Positions 39,951-50,553 are shown, counted from the first letter of the stretch. The stretch is DNA of 64,000 nucleotides from Brenneria goodwinii (GCF_002291445.1 NZ_CP014137.1:4402001-4466000); one strand, 5' to 3'. Made by a program: numbers and translations. The notes: generated by a model not told the origin, from the sequence alone.

Positions 39951-40886
39951 ATGATTAATTTCAAACAAATAGAAGCCTTCCGCGCCGTTATGCTTTCGGG
40001 CTCCATGACCAAAGCGGCCAAACAGCTCCATACCTCGCAGCCGAATGTCAGCCGGATTATCGGTCAGTTGGAGCGCCGTATCGGTATCCGCTTGTTTGAA
40101 CGGGTAAGCGGCCGGCTGATACCCACTCAGGAGGGGAGCGGCTTTTTCAACGACGTGGAGTATGCCTTTTCGGCCTTACGCAGTCTGGAGGATTCGGCGG
40201 CGTCCATTCGTAATTATCTCACCGGTAGACTGCGGATTGTCGCGGTTCCTTCGTTGGCGGCGATCCTGGTGCCGACGGCGATAGCCGATTTCACCCAGCG
40301 GTATCCCAATGTGTCCGTATCCCTGCACGTCAGCGATTCACTGACCGTCTGCCAGTCGGTGGCTAATGGCAACTTTGATATCGGCATCGCCTCCGAAACC
40401 TATGACAGCGTCGGTTCAGATTCCGTGGTGCTCTGCCAGTCCGAAGGGGTCTGTATCTTACCGCAGAATCACCGCCTCGCGCTGCGCGATACGCCGCTTA
40501 CCCCCGATGACCTGAACGGCGAGCGGTTTCTGTCCATGGCGCGCGGTGATAGCATGCGCCGCCGGATAGACCTCCTGTTTAACCAGGGCGGGGAAGATCG
40601 GCGCAAACTTATCTATGAAACGCACTATGCCACCGCCCGCAATAATATGGTGGGGCTGGGCATGGGGGTAAGTCTCGTTGATCCATTGACCCTGCAAGAT
40701 GTCGGCGGCGGCGACAGCGCGATAAAAGTGCTGCCTTTTGCGCCGACGATCTATTTCCACACCTTCCTGGTGTTCTCGCAAAACCATCCGAATACCATAT
40801 TGGCAAAACAGTTCTCCGGTTACCTGACCAGTTGCATTGAGAAAAAACTGGAAAAGCACAAAGGTCAGGTGCGGCATCTTGTTTAG
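39951..40886 (+). CDS. LysR family transcriptional regulator
   Basis: A 311-residue LysR-type regulator with the N-terminal helix-turn-helix (SMTKAAKQLHTSQPNVSRIIGQLE) and RIGIRLFERVSGRLIPTQEG. It resembles the OccR/LysR/NAC side of the family. The longer frame to 39822 is rejected: homology begins at MINFKQIEAFRAV, and GAGG lies 5 bases before that ATG. It is divergent from the importer and lyase operon and is its likely regulator. A terminator is at 41124-41149. Confidence 0.9.
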   Translation: MINFKQIEAFRAVMLSGSMTKAAKQLHTSQPNVSRIIGQLERRIGIRLFERVSGRLIPTQEGSGFFNDVEYAFSALRSLEDSAASIRNYLTGRLRIVAVPSLAAILVPTAIADFTQRYPNVSVSLHVSDSLTVCQSVANGNFDIGIASETYDSVGSDSVVLCQSEGVCILPQNHRLALRDTPLTPDDLNGERFLSMARGDSMRRRIDLLFNQGGEDRRKLIYETHYATARNNMVGLGMGVSLVDPLTLQDVGGGDSAIKVLPFAPTIYFHTFLVFSQNHPNTILAKQFSGYLTSCIEKKLEKHKGQVRHLV

Positions 40887-41123
40887 AACTGAGCATTATT
40901 CATTCGCGTGGCAAACGCGGTGCGGCTTTTGTGTTTTAAAGGATGCCGTTATCGCCGCAATGGTTGCCTGAACGCGGCCCGCCGACCAGACATCCGGATT
41001 GACCACCAGCCAGATATCGGCGGATTCGCTGCGCGCGGGCATGACAGTGGTGGGACTGCGGGAATGACCGCGGTGGGGCCGCGGAGGGTGACAAGGGGAT
41101 ATTGTGGGTTTTGTCGCAGTCTG

Positions 41124-41149
41124 AAGCGTATGGCGACATACGCTTTTTT
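41124..41149 (+). terminator. Rho-independent terminator
   Basis: AAGCGTATG (41124-41132), loop GCGA, CATACGCTT (41137-41145) and a T-run. It lies about 240 bases after the LysR stop and just before the convergent TetR gene; the region between shows no gene. Confidence 0.75.
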
Positions 41150-41162
41150 ATTGCACGGGGAA

Positions 41163-41792
41163 TTATGCTTTATCGGCCCGATAGGCGAGCAGAAATACCG
41201 TAACGGCGCGGGAGATGACGTCTTCAATTTTCTTCGCGTCCGGGACGGATTCGACGCCCAGCGCCACGCCAAGAAACAGCTCTGCTTCAATCAGCCCTTT
41301 CAAATGCATGGCGCAAATCCAACTGTCTGATTTACGCAGCACGCCTTCCTCGATTTTCTTGCCCAGATAATCGCTTAACAGCGTCCAGCCACGTTGCGGC
41401 CCCTGCGCGTAGAAGCGTCGGCCAATGTCGCTGCGCTCCGATTCACTGACGGCCATACGCCAGATAGCCAGAATACTGCTGCTCAATATCGACGAGAGAT
41501 ACTGGCGGCCAAACTTGTTCAACGTAAATTCAATATCTTGTTTCAGATCTAATGATTCGAACGCATCCGCGATCTCTGTTTTTGCCGATGCTTCTACCAC
41601 CGCGGAGAAGATATCTTCTTTGGAACTGAAATAGTTATAAAGCGTCGATTTCGAACCGCCCACCCGACTGGCGATTTCCGACATTGAGGCATTGTTAAGC
41701 CCCAGCTCAATAAAGGCATTGGTCGCGACGTCCAGGATTGTTTGTCGCTTCGTTTCACTTTTAACCCGCATACGCTTCTCTTTTCGCTTCAT
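41163..41792 (-). CDS. TetR family transcriptional repressor
   Basis: A 209-residue TetR/AcrR-type regulator. The N-terminal helix-turn-helix reads ASMSEIASRVGGSKSTLYNYFSSKEDIFSAVV. The C-terminal ligand-binding part is helical and of typical length. It is divergent from a three-gene efflux operon, with an unusual GTACG-repeat operator in the gap, so it most likely represses that pump until a toxic ligand binds. A second in-frame ATG at 41771 is also possible. Confidence 0.92.
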   Translation of the reverse strand: MKRKEKRMRVKSETKRQTILDVATNAFIELGLNNASMSEIASRVGGSKSTLYNYFSSKEDIFSAVVEASAKTEIADAFESLDLKQDIEFTLNKFGRQYLSSILSSSILAIWRMAVSESERSDIGRRFYAQGPQRGWTLLSDYLGKKIEEGVLRKSDSWICAMHLKGLIEAELFLGVALGVESVPDAKKIEDVISRAVTVFLLAYRADKA

Positions 41793-41843
41793 CCATCCCG
41801 CAAGTTTCGCTTGACTGTGAAGTTATGTCAATTTATAACGAAA

Positions 41844-41861
41844 TCGTACGGTACGGTACGA
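41844..41861. promoter_or_regulatory. Probable TetR operator
   Basis: TCGTACGGTACGGTACGA has palindromic ends (TCGTAC / GTACGA) and three overlapping GTACG units. It lies between the divergent regulator and efflux genes, 14 bases before the efflux start, where a bound repressor would block transcription. Confidence 0.7.
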
Positions 41862-41874
41862 AAAAGGATGAATC

Positions 41875-43326
41875 TTGAAAATTAATAAATTGATATCCCA
41901 CCGCCGCCGGTTATCCTCTGTCGCCCGGTTTACCCTTCTTACGGCATTACTCATTCTGGCGGGATGCTCCGTCGCGCCAGATAGTCGACTCGGCCATATT
42001 AAGAATGCCGATGAATTTGCCTCTTCGCAGTCGCTGACGACGGAGAAAGCGGACAACTGGCCCGACACGCAATGGTGGCGGCGCTATCACGATAACCAAC
42101 TGAATAGCCTGATGGAAAAAGCGCTGGCCTCAGCGCCGACGCTGAAAGTAGCGGAAGCCCGCCTGCGGAATGCGGCCGGGATTGCCGAACAGATTGGCGC
42201 GATTCGCTCCGTGCAACTGGGCGCTGCAGCATCGGCCTCGAAAGACAAAGTCAGCTATGCCTACCAGGCCTATATGCCGCCGCATGGCTGGAATGATTAT
42301 GGCTCAATTACCGCCAACCTCAGTTTTAGCCTCGATTTTTGGGGGAAAAACAAAGCGGCGGTAGCGGCTGCGACATCTGATTACGCGGCTGCAGAGGCGG
42401 AAATGCAGTCGGCGAAGCTGCTGATTCAAACCTCGCTGGTGCAGGCATACGCGGAACTGACCCGCTTATATCACTACCGCGATACCACGCAAAACGCGCT
42501 GGAAATTCGCAGCAAAACCGTTGAGTTGATGACGGAGCGCAATAGCAATGGGTTGGAAACGGATGGCGTCGTCAGGCAGATGCAGGCGCTGAAAGAGCGG
42601 GCGGAAGCGGAACTTATTGCCGCCAATGAATCCATCCAGTTGCAGAAAAACGCCGTCGCCGCACTGCTGGGCGAAGGGCCGGACGACGGCCTGGCTATTC
42701 AGCGACCCGCTATCAATCTCGACGAATCATTCAATCTGCCCGCCAATACCGGCATCAATATTTTGGGCCACCGCCCGGATATCACCGCCGCCCGCTGGCG
42801 CGTTGAAGCCGCTGCCAAACGCATTCACGTCGCTAAAGCGGCGTACTACCCCGACATCAGCATTAGCGGTTTTATCGGTTATCAGGCGTTTGGTTTGAAT
42901 AACTTAACGCGCGCGGGTAATGACGCAGGAAGCATCGGCCCGGCGCTGTATCTGCCAATTTTCACCGGTGGGCGCTTATCCGGCCAATTAACCTCCGCCG
43001 AAGCGAATTACGAAGAGTCGGTTGCGACCTACAACAACACGCTGACGCTGGCGTTGCATGATGTCGCCAACGTCGTGATCCGTTCGAAGGCGCTGAAAGA
43101 GCGTCTGGCGAAAACCGAGAGCGCGTTTGAAAACACCAGGGCCGCCTATGACATTGCCGACAAACGCTACCGCGGCGGATTGGCAACCTATCTGGATGTC
43201 CTGACGGCGGAAGACGCCATGCTGGATACCCAAAGTGCGTTAGTGAATTTGCAATCCCAGGCGTTCTCCCTCGACGTTTCATTAATCCATGCGCTGGGCG
43301 GTGGGTTTGTCGCGTCAAAATCCTAA
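41875..43326 (+). CDS. Outer-membrane efflux lipoprotein (NodT/OprM type)
   Basis: A 483-residue TolC-like outer-membrane channel of the NodT lipoprotein type. The signal ends in a lipobox LILAGC with Cys31. WPDTQWWRRYHDNQLNSLMEKAL, the repeated OEP structure, and LNILGHRPDITAARWRVEAA-type motifs are typical. The start is a TTG; AAGGA lies 6 bases upstream and the frame upstream contains no better codon. It is the first gene of a tripartite pump with the EmrA- and EmrB-like genes. Confidence 0.9.
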   Translation: MKINKLISHRRRLSSVARFTLLTALLILAGCSVAPDSRLGHIKNADEFASSQSLTTEKADNWPDTQWWRRYHDNQLNSLMEKALASAPTLKVAEARLRNAAGIAEQIGAIRSVQLGAAASASKDKVSYAYQAYMPPHGWNDYGSITANLSFSLDFWGKNKAAVAAATSDYAAAEAEMQSAKLLIQTSLVQAYAELTRLYHYRDTTQNALEIRSKTVELMTERNSNGLETDGVVRQMQALKERAEAELIAANESIQLQKNAVAALLGEGPDDGLAIQRPAINLDESFNLPANTGINILGHRPDITAARWRVEAAAKRIHVAKAAYYPDISISGFIGYQAFGLNNLTRAGNDAGSIGPALYLPIFTGGRLSGQLTSAEANYEESVATYNNTLTLALHDVANVVIRSKALKERLAKTESAFENTRAAYDIADKRYRGGLATYLDVLTAEDAMLDTQSALVNLQSQAFSLDVSLIHALGGGFVASKS

Positions 43327-43348
43327 TTCGAATTGCAGGAAATTTTTT

Positions 43349-44542
43349 ATGGCACAGGTAAATAACGCTCCGGCCAACGACCACTTTGATATTTCGCGCG
43401 CCACATCATCACGCAAAAAAGGCTTTATGGGGTTGGCCGCCGTGATTGTGATTGCCGCCGTGGGCTACGGCCTTTGGTACTACTTTGTCGGCTCACGCTA
43501 TGTCACAACCGACAACGCCTACAGCGCTGCCGAAGTGGCGGAAGTGACGTCTTCTGTCACCGGTATCGTACAGACCGTCAACGTGGTGGATACACAGTCG
43601 GTGAAGCAAGGCGATGTGCTGGTGCAACTGGATGACACCGACACACGGCTGGCGCTGGCGCAGGCTGAGGCCAATCTGGGGCAGGCGAGACGCCGGGTCA
43701 GCAGCTATATGGCGACCGACGAAGGACTGGCCGCCCAGGTCAAGGCGCGTGAAGCCGATGAGACGCAGGCGCAGGCCCGGCTCGTTGCCTCACAGTCTGA
43801 TTTCACCAAAGCGCAGGTGGACTTAAAACGTCGCGAGGCGCTGGCAAAATCCGGGGCGGTGTCCGGTGAAGAGCTGACCAACGCGCGCAATGCGATGGCA
43901 CAGGCCGAATCCAATCTCAATGTCGCTAAGGCCGTTGCCGCGCAGGCGGTGGCGAATCGCCTGTCCACTCTCGGCGCGAAAAAAGCCAATGCCGCGTTAA
44001 CCATCAATGCGACGGTCGAAACCAACCCGGAAGTGATGCTGGCAAAAGCGAAGGTAGAACAGGCGCAGGTGGACCTGGCGCGTACCGTCATCAAAGCGCC
44101 CGTCGATGGCGTTATCGCTCGGCGCCAGGTCCAGATTGGTCAACGGGTACAAAATGGCGAGCGTTTGATGAGCGTGGTGCCGCTGCATGATGTGCATGTT
44201 GACGCCAACTTCAAAGAGGTCGAATTGCGCCACGTGAAACCTGGTCAGCTGGTTAAAATCACCGCTGATATCTATGGCGACAAAGTGGTCTATCACGGCG
44301 TGGTAAGCGGCGTCTCTGGCGGCACCGGTTCGGCGTTTTCAATGATTCCGGCGCAGAACGCCACCGGCAACTGGATCAAGGTGATTCAGCGTCTGCCGTT
44401 GCGCATCACGCTGGATAAAAATGAACTGGCAAAACATCCGCTGCAGGTCGGTTTGTCGATGATTGCCACCATTGATACCCGTAAAGTCGTAGACCTGAAT
44501 GCGTCCGGCAATGAAGGTTTGGCGATGGCCCATCAGGATTAA
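43349..44542 (+). CDS. EmrA-like periplasmic adaptor protein of a drug efflux pump
   Basis: A 397-residue membrane fusion protein. One N-terminal helix (about residues 26-47) is followed by the lipoyl half-motif RYVTTDNAYSAAEVAEV, a long helical hairpin (about 105-205) and the second lipoyl half (VIKAPVDGVIARRQVQIGQRV). It links the inner-membrane pump to the outer-membrane channel. I chose ATG 43349, where AGGAA lies upstream; the longer frame would overlap the channel gene by 38 bases. It lies 22 bases after that gene. Confidence 0.93.
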   Translation: MAQVNNAPANDHFDISRATSSRKKGFMGLAAVIVIAAVGYGLWYYFVGSRYVTTDNAYSAAEVAEVTSSVTGIVQTVNVVDTQSVKQGDVLVQLDDTDTRLALAQAEANLGQARRRVSSYMATDEGLAAQVKAREADETQAQARLVASQSDFTKAQVDLKRREALAKSGAVSGEELTNARNAMAQAESNLNVAKAVAAQAVANRLSTLGAKKANAALTINATVETNPEVMLAKAKVEQAQVDLARTVIKAPVDGVIARRQVQIGQRVQNGERLMSVVPLHDVHVDANFKEVELRHVKPGQLVKITADIYGDKVVYHGVVSGVSGGTGSAFSMIPAQNATGNWIKVIQRLPLRITLDKNELAKHPLQVGLSMIATIDTRKVVDLNASGNEGLAMAHQD

Positions 44543-44553
44543 GGCGCCAAAAA

Positions 44554-46089
44554 ATGAGTGACACGACGAAAAAGACATTCTCTCAGCCGCTAACGGGCGC
44601 GGCGCTGGTGCTCGGGACGATCGGTTTAGCCATGGCCAATTTTTTGGCCATTCTCGATACCACTATCGCCAACGTCTCTGTGTCGAATATCGCCGGGAGC
44701 CTGGGAACATCAACCAGTCAGGGGACATACGTCATTACCTCCTATGCGGTGGCGGAGGCGATTTCTGTTCCACTCACCGGGTGGTTGGCCTCGCGTTTTG
44801 GCGCATTGCGCGTTTTCGTTATCTGCCTGCTGATGTTCGGCGTCTTTTCCACCCTCTGCGGCATGGCGACCAGTATGAACATGCTGGTGCTGTTCCGCGT
44901 CTTTCTGGGGTTTTCGGGCGGCCCGCTGATGCCCTTGTCCCAGACGCTGATGATGCGTATTTTCCCTAAAAGCAAAGCCCACGTGGCAATTGGTATCTGG
45001 AGCATGACGACGTTGGTGGCACCGATTATGGGGCCTATTCTTGGCGGCGTTATCTGCGATCAGCTCAGTTGGCACTACATCTTTATCTGCAAAACGCCGT
45101 TCGCCATCGTGGCGGGGTTTATGTGCTGGAAGATGCTACAACGCTATGAAACGAAGACGGCAAAATCACGAATCGACGTGGTGGGATTGGTGCTGCTGAT
45201 TGTGTGGGTCTCCGCTTTGCAGATCATGCTTGATGAAGGCAAAGACCACGACTGGTTCGGCTCTACCCGCATCGTGGTGTTGGCAATCATTGCGCTGATT
45301 GGTTTTATCTCGTTCCTTATCTGGGAACTGACGGAGCGCAATCCGGTGGTGGATCTGAAAGTCTTCCGCCATCGTGGTTTTACCACCAGTATGGTCACAC
45401 TTTCGCTGGCGTTCGGCGCGTTTTTCGGCATTACCGTGCTTACCCCATTGTGGCTACAAATCTATATGGGCTATACCGCGACCATTGCCGGTTATTCGAC
45501 GGCGACGATGGGGATTCTGGCGGTGTTCCTCGCACCGCTGATTGCCAATTTGGCGACCAAAATAGACCCTCGTTCACTGGTGTTCACGGGAGTGTTGTGG
45601 CTGGGTCTGTGGACATGGTTTCGCAGCCAGACGGACATGAGCATGACTTTCTCGCAGATTAGCCTCCCGATGCTGTTTCAGGGGATCGGCATGCCGCTCT
45701 TTTTTGTGCCGCTCACCGCGATTGCGCTGGGGTGCGTACTGGATCGGGAGATGGATTCCGCCGCCGGGCTGATGAACTTTATCCGTACGCTGTCGGGCGC
45801 GTTTGCCACCTCGATGGTAAACACCTCCTGGGAGAACCGGACCCGTTATGTCCATGCGGAGCTGGCGGGATTAACGGACAGAAGTTCAGCCGCCACCGAC
45901 GCCATGCTAAACAGCGGTATGCGGATGGGCGAGATTCGCAGTTCGATTGACTGGATATTGCAAGAGCAGAGTGTGATGGTTGCGACAAATCAGATCTTTA
46001 TGGCAATAGCCGTTATTTTTGCCATCGCCGCGATGATTATCTGGCTCGCGCCTAAACCGAAAAAAGTGGGTATCTCCGCAGCTCATTAG
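44554..46089 (+). CDS. EmrB-like MFS drug efflux pump (DHA2 family)
   Basis: A 511-residue inner-membrane proton-driven exporter with 14 expected helices. Motif C-like and DHA2 signatures are present: LDTTIANVSVSNIAGSLGTS, TSYAVAEAISVPLTGWLA, and GGPLMPLSQTLM. It starts 11 bases after the EmrA-like gene and ends at a strong terminator. Substrates are unknown, though EmrB relatives export hydrophobic toxins, dyes and acids. Confidence 0.94.
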   Translation: MSDTTKKTFSQPLTGAALVLGTIGLAMANFLAILDTTIANVSVSNIAGSLGTSTSQGTYVITSYAVAEAISVPLTGWLASRFGALRVFVICLLMFGVFSTLCGMATSMNMLVLFRVFLGFSGGPLMPLSQTLMMRIFPKSKAHVAIGIWSMTTLVAPIMGPILGGVICDQLSWHYIFICKTPFAIVAGFMCWKMLQRYETKTAKSRIDVVGLVLLIVWVSALQIMLDEGKDHDWFGSTRIVVLAIIALIGFISFLIWELTERNPVVDLKVFRHRGFTTSMVTLSLAFGAFFGITVLTPLWLQIYMGYTATIAGYSTATMGILAVFLAPLIANLATKIDPRSLVFTGVLWLGLWTWFRSQTDMSMTFSQISLPMLFQGIGMPLFFVPLTAIALGCVLDREMDSAAGLMNFIRTLSGAFATSMVNTSWENRTRYVHAELAGLTDRSSAATDAMLNSGMRMGEIRSSIDWILQEQSVMVATNQIFMAIAVIFAIAAMIIWLAPKPKKVGISAAH

Positions 46090-46111
46090 TAGTGCTTTTC
46101 TTTTTAACCCG

Positions 46112-46153
46112 CGCTCTGATAATGGTGTCGTCATATTATCAGAGCGTTTTTTT
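46112..46153 (+). terminator. Rho-independent terminator of the efflux operon
   Basis: CGCTCTGATAAT (46112-46123) pairs perfectly with ATTATCAGAGCG (46135-46146), followed by seven T. This is the last clearly chromosomal signal before the island. Confidence 0.95.
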
Positions 46154-46169
46154 CGGCCTTTTCTCCTAT

Positions 46170-46245
46170 ACGATGGGCCGGCTGGATTTTTCTTCCCGGC
46201 TCGCGGCTTTTTTCGATGGCGCCCGCATCGTCCACCTTGATTGCG
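46170..46245 (-). pseudogene. Integrase relic 1 (internally deleted)
   Basis: On the minus strand this reads KVDDAGAIEKSR joined directly to EPGRKIQP. The intact integrase at 60441-61724 has KVDDAGGIEKSR at residues 188-199 and EPGRKIQP at 324-331. So 124 residues have been lost in frame, apparently by recombination between two TCGCGGC copies. A second deletion joins the first motif to the region upstream of the integrase start. The nucleotide match is high. It is a scar of an older element at the same site. Confidence 0.75.
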
Positions 46246-46430
46246 GTCTGCGCGAAAAAGTAGGTAATACAGGTTGTAAAAAGAATATTTTGGCTGGTAA
46301 AGCGAGGGTGCTACTCACTCAGCAGTGGATTTCGGTAGTACGCGATAGACGTCGATAGCAACAAAAACGCCCTGACAATAGGGCGTCGTGGCAGTCGGTG
46401 GAGGAGGGTGGAAATTACTCGATATTGGAT
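46246..46430. repeat. att-like repeat 1 (left island boundary)
   Basis: This stretch is a diverged copy of 61765-61975. Shared parts include TGCGCGAAAAAGT, GCAGTGGATTTCGGT, AACAAAAACGCCCTGA, GTGGCAGTCGGTGGA and TTACTCGATATT. The last piece (46415-46426) equals the final codons and stop of yicC. It also contains a copy of the yicC terminator hairpin (46363-46386). I interpret it as the left attachment site of module 1. Confidence 0.8.
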
Positions 46431-46933
46431 CTAAATATTGAATGTATTAATATGATTATTTTAAATCAAATAATTAAATTTTAATTATAATTTATATTCA
46501 AGGTTTACTCCCCAATCCCCCCATGCAGTTTCACCTAAACATTGAATCGAGAGTATTCAAAAATTCCGGGGAAACCCGTCTTATAAAGAAACCAGCTTCG
46601 AATCTTCTGCTATGAAGCCTGTTGCATACTATTTATAGCTCTTAAAAGTAAGTGGCTTATCAAACTACCTTGCGGTGAAAGTTTGTTCGCTGATGCATCA
46701 TATGCACTGATATTTTCCCGGCGCTAATACAGCGATTCGCCTTATCATGCAAAATTAAATTATAAAAACATTATGAAGAGAGGCTATTAATTAGTGGGGG
46801 ATAAATAATAACCGCAGTGAATTAAATTTTATTTCACCACATACTTGCGCATAACCTGGAATAATGAAATCATTATGACATCTCACGAAATATCGGCCGC
46901 CTTTCTCAGCATTCACTAGTGGGAGGTTATTTT
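46431..46933. other. AT-rich leader region of the microcin-like cluster
   Basis: About 500 bases without a gene that I can support. The strong AT content begins right at the att-like repeat, marking foreign DNA. It should contain the promoter of the export genes. GGGAGG at 46921-46926 is the ribosome site of the next gene. Confidence 0.6.
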
Positions 46934-48208
46934 TTGTTCAGGCAGGAAGCATTAGAAAATAAAAAATTGAAATGGCAAGGAAGAGCTATTTTACTTTCAG
47001 GAATTCCATCTTGGCTAATTATGATAATTTGCGCCCTCTTTCTCGTAATATTTATCATTTTCATTACCCAGGGTGCCTATACGCGCCGGGCTAACGTCAG
47101 CGGTGAAATATCAACCTGGCCGCGTACGGTCAGCATTGCCTCCGGCGTACAGGGATTTGTAGTAAAACAGTTTGTGTCCGAAGGTCAGATAATAAAAAAA
47201 GGCGATGCTATTTATCAGATTGATGTCAGTAAAAGTACTGTCGACGGCGTAGTGAGCGACAATCAAAGACAGGATATCGAAAGCCAACTGGTGCGCATCG
47301 ACAATATTATCTCACGGCTGGAACAAAGCAAACAAACCACCCTGGAAACGCTGGGAAAACAAAAAATACAATATATCAATGCATTTAAACACTCATCTGA
47401 GATTATCCGCCAATCAGAGGAAGGTATAAAAAAACTCAAACGGTACATGGACAGTTATCAGCAGTACCAGGCGAAAGGATTAATTAATAAAGACCAATTA
47501 AGCAGCCAGATAGCGCTGTACTATCAGCAGCAAAATGACTTATTAACTCTCAGCGGACAAAATGAACAGAACGCTTTACAGATTACCAGTCTGGAAAGCC
47601 AGCTTCAGACAGAAGCGGCGGAGTTCGATAACCGGATATACCAAATGGAACTTCAGCGCTACGATCTGCGAAAAGAGCTGGTGAATACCAATGTGGGCGG
47701 AGAAATCATTATTCGCGCCTCATCGGAAGGGAAAATAGATTCATTAAGCGTAACCATCGGGCAGATGGTCAATCCTGGTGACAGTTTATTGCAGATTATT
47801 CCGAGCAATATAAAAAGCTACTATTTAGTTATTTGGGTGCCCAATGACGCGGTGCCCTATGTCGCGGTTGGCGATAACGTCAATGTGCGTTATGAGGCGT
47901 TCCCCGCCGAAAAATTCGGCCAGTTTGCCGCAACGGTCACTATGGTATCGAAAACGCCGGCGTCGCCACAGGAAATGCAAACCTACCAGGGCGCGCCCAA
48001 AAGTACTCAAACGGCGTCCATTCCCTACTATAAAGTCATTGTGAAACCGGAAAAACAGACTATCCGTTATGACGGTAAATCCATGCCCCTTGAGAACGGT
48101 ATGAAGGCGGAGATCACTCTCTTCCTGGAAAAAAGAAAAATTTATCAGTGGATGCTTTCGCCATTCTACGATATGAAACAGAGCGCCGCGGGGCCGGTAA
48201 ATGAATAA
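46934..48208 (+). CDS. CvaA-like microcin export adaptor (HlyD family)
   Basis: A 424-residue membrane fusion protein that would link a peptidase-containing ABC exporter to TolC. It resembles colicin V CvaA over its full length: [19 protein letters not shown] at the start, one helix (about residues 20-43), [22 protein letters not shown], a central coiled coil, and the ending [13 protein letters not shown] chose the TTG at 46934 because GGGAGG is 7 bases upstream and it aligns with the CvaA start; the GTG at 46919 overlaps that ribosome site. It overlaps the exporter gene by 8 bases. Confidence 0.92.
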   Translation: MFRQEALENKKLKWQGRAILLSGIPSWLIMIICALFLVIFIIFITQGAYTRRANVSGEISTWPRTVSIASGVQGFVVKQFVSEGQIIKKGDAIYQIDVSKSTVDGVVSDNQRQDIESQLVRIDNIISRLEQSKQTTLETLGKQKIQYINAFKHSSEIIRQSEEGIKKLKRYMDSYQQYQAKGLINKDQLSSQIALYYQQQNDLLTLSGQNEQNALQITSLESQLQTEAAEFDNRIYQMELQRYDLRKELVNTNVGGEIIIRASSEGKIDSLSVTIGQMVNPGDSLLQIIPSNIKSYYLVIWVPNDAVPYVAVGDNVNVRYEAFPAEKFGQFAATVTMVSKTPASPQEMQTYQGAPKSTQTASIPYYKVIVKPEKQTIRYDGKSMPLENGMKAEITLFLEKRKIYQWMLSPFYDMKQSAAGPVNE

Positions 48209-50312
48209 GGCATTATTTAAAGCCATCCTCGGCAAACTGGATTTAAAGCTGTGCCGCCGAATTCCTCTGGTGCATCAGACCGAGGCATCGGAATGCGGGC
48301 TGGCCTGTCTGGCGATGATCTGCGGGTATTATGGCAAGAACATCGACTTGATGGCGCTGAGGCAGCGCTTCAACCTCTCCGCGCGCGGCGCCACCCTGGT
48401 CGGAATAAATGATATCGCCGTACAACTGGATATGTCGACCCGGGCGCTGTCGCTGGATCTTGATGATATCGATGAGTTAAAAACGCCGTGCATTCTGCAC
48501 TGGGATTTTAATCACTTTGTGGTGCTGGTAAGCGCCAGACATCGCCGCTTTGTGCTCCATGACCCGGCGCGCGGCCGACGTACGGTCGGGCTGGCTGAGA
48601 TGTCGCAGTATTTTACCGGTGTGGCGCTTGAGGTCTGGCCAAGCAGTGAGTTTACCGCGGAAACGGTGAAAAACAGGGTGCGCCTGGGAACGTTGATCCG
48701 CAGCGTATATGGCATTAAAGGGGCGCTGACAAAGATTTTTTGCCTGTCGGTGGTGATTGAAACCATCAATTTGGTGGTGCCGATAGGCACGCAACTGGTA
48801 ATGGACCACGCCATTCCGGCGGGCGATAGCGGTTTACTGACGCTGATATGCGCCGGTCTGCTGTTTTTTATTTTGCTGCGCACCGCAATAAGCACGATGC
48901 GCTCCTGGTCGTCGATGATCATGGAGACGCTGATCAATGTGCAGTGGCAGGCGGGGCTATTTAACCATTTGCTGCACCTGCCGCTAAGCTACTTCGAACG
49001 GCGCAAACTGGGAGATATTCAATCCCGTTTCGATTCATTGGACAAACTGCGCAAGACGTTTACCACCAGCCTGGTGGGCGCGATCATGGATGGCATTATG
49101 GTAGCGTGCGTGCTGGTCATGATGGCGCTGTACGGCGGCCGCCTGACCCTGGTGGTGCTGGGATTCAGCGCAGTGTACGTTCTTATTCGTCTGTTCACTT
49201 ACGACCGCTATCGCCAACTGTCGGAAGAGTCGTTGATCAGGAGCGCGCGAGCCGGTTCATTTTTTATGGAAACTTTGTATGGCATCGCCACCGTCAAAAT
49301 GCAGGGAATGAGCAGCCGACGAAGCAGCCACTGGCTTAATCTGGAAATCGACACCATCAACACCGGCATTAAGGTCACTAAAATGAACCTGCTTTTTGGC
49401 GGCCTCAATACCTTTATTTCCTCCTGCGATCAGGTGATGATTCTGTGGCTGGGCACCAGTCTGGTCATTGATAATCAGATGACCATCGGCATGTTCGTGG
49501 CGTTTGGCGTATTCAGGGAACAGTTCTCCGAACGATTGGCGTCATTGACCAACTTCCTGCTCGAATTACGCATGATGAGTCTGCACAACGAACGCATCGC
49601 CGATATCGCCTTGCATAAGCGTGAACCGAAAAAGATGGATATTCGCTATGACGCCGAAATGCGGCCGATCTCGCTGGAAACCCGTAATCTGAGTTATCGC
49701 TACGACAGCCAATCCAAAGCGGTATTCAGCGAGCTAAGTATTCGTATCGCCCCCGGCGAAAGCGTGGCGATAACCGGCCCGTCCGGGGCGGGGAAAACGA
49801 CGCTGATGAAGGTACTGTGCGGTCTGTTCGAAGCGGAGGCCGGTTGCGTAATGATCGACGGCGTGGATATACGGCGACTCGGCGTAAACAACTATCATAA
49901 AATGATTGGCTGCGTGATGCAGGACGATCGGTTATTTTCCGGCTCGATAATGGAGAATATCTGCGGATTTGCAGAGGATTTCGACGCCGAGTGGATGGTT
50001 GAATGCGCCAAAGCCAGCTACATTCATGACACAATCATGGAGATGCCGATGGGCTATGAAACGCTGATAGGCGAATTGGGCGAAGGGCTTTCCGGGGGGC
50101 AAAAACAACGTATCTTTATTGCCCGGGCGCTGTATCGAAAACCGGGAATATTGTTTATGGATGAAGCGACTAGCGCGCTGGACAGCGAAAGCGAGAACTA
50201 TGTAAGTCAGGCAATTAAACAGCTAAATATTACGCGAATTATTATTGCACATCGGGAATCGACGATTAATTCCGCAGACAGAGTGATAACGCTACAGACG
50301 ACGCAGATATAA
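48201..50312 (+). CDS. CvaB-like microcin exporter: C39 peptidase and ABC transporter
   Basis: A 703-residue bifunctional exporter homologous to colicin V CvaB. It removes double-glycine leaders and pumps the peptide across both membranes with the adaptor and TolC. The N-terminal C39 peptidase has Cys32 ([11 protein letters not shown]), His105 (WDFNHFVVL) and Asp121 (LHDPARG), so it should be active. A six-helix membrane domain follows. The ATPase has GPSGAGKT (about residue 525), LSGGQKQR and [12 protein letters not shown]. Its likely substrates are the two small peptides encoded downstream. Confidence 0.95.
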   Translation: MNKALFKAILGKLDLKLCRRIPLVHQTEASECGLACLAMICGYYGKNIDLMALRQRFNLSARGATLVGINDIAVQLDMSTRALSLDLDDIDELKTPCILHWDFNHFVVLVSARHRRFVLHDPARGRRTVGLAEMSQYFTGVALEVWPSSEFTAETVKNRVRLGTLIRSVYGIKGALTKIFCLSVVIETINLVVPIGTQLVMDHAIPAGDSGLLTLICAGLLFFILLRTAISTMRSWSSMIMETLINVQWQAGLFNHLLHLPLSYFERRKLGDIQSRFDSLDKLRKTFTTSLVGAIMDGIMVACVLVMMALYGGRLTLVVLGFSAVYVLIRLFTYDRYRQLSEESLIRSARAGSFFMETLYGIATVKMQGMSSRRSSHWLNLEIDTINTGIKVTKMNLLFGGLNTFISSCDQVMILWLGTSLVIDNQMTIGMFVAFGVFREQFSERLASLTNFLLELRMMSLHNERIADIALHKREPKKMDIRYDAEMRPISLETRNLSYRYDSQSKAVFSELSIRIAPGESVAITGPSGAGKTTLMKVLCGLFEAEAGCVMIDGVDIRRLGVNNYHKMIGCVMQDDRLFSGSIMENICGFAEDFDAEWMVECAKASYIHDTIMEMPMGYETLIGELGEGLSGGQKQRIFIARALYRKPGILFMDEATSALDSESENYVSQAIKQLNITRIIIAHRESTINSADRVITLQTTQI

Positions 50313-50553
50313 ATTAATATGGATGGAGTTCATTTGGTTACGATAAATATCGTAATATCTACCGATTATTAGAGGAGTAAGCATTAGCTTATTTGGCTAA
50401 TAATATAACGATGGATACCATCTAAAAGCAGTATCATTTCATAAGTATAGATATTTAAAAAATTACCCGATAATTTGTTGTCTCCTTGCTTTGCTTACCA
50501 TCATGGTCTATAAATTAAGTTAAGGTTTATTAATAAAAGAGAATTAATAGAAA

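Noticed and set aside
46363..46388. The hairpin in att-like repeat 1 as an independent terminator
   Set aside because: It is better explained as part of the duplicated att region, which carries the yicC terminator.
46246..46430. A tRNA gene as the island attachment site
   Set aside because: No tRNA-like sequence is visible at either boundary; the shared sequence is the end of yicC.
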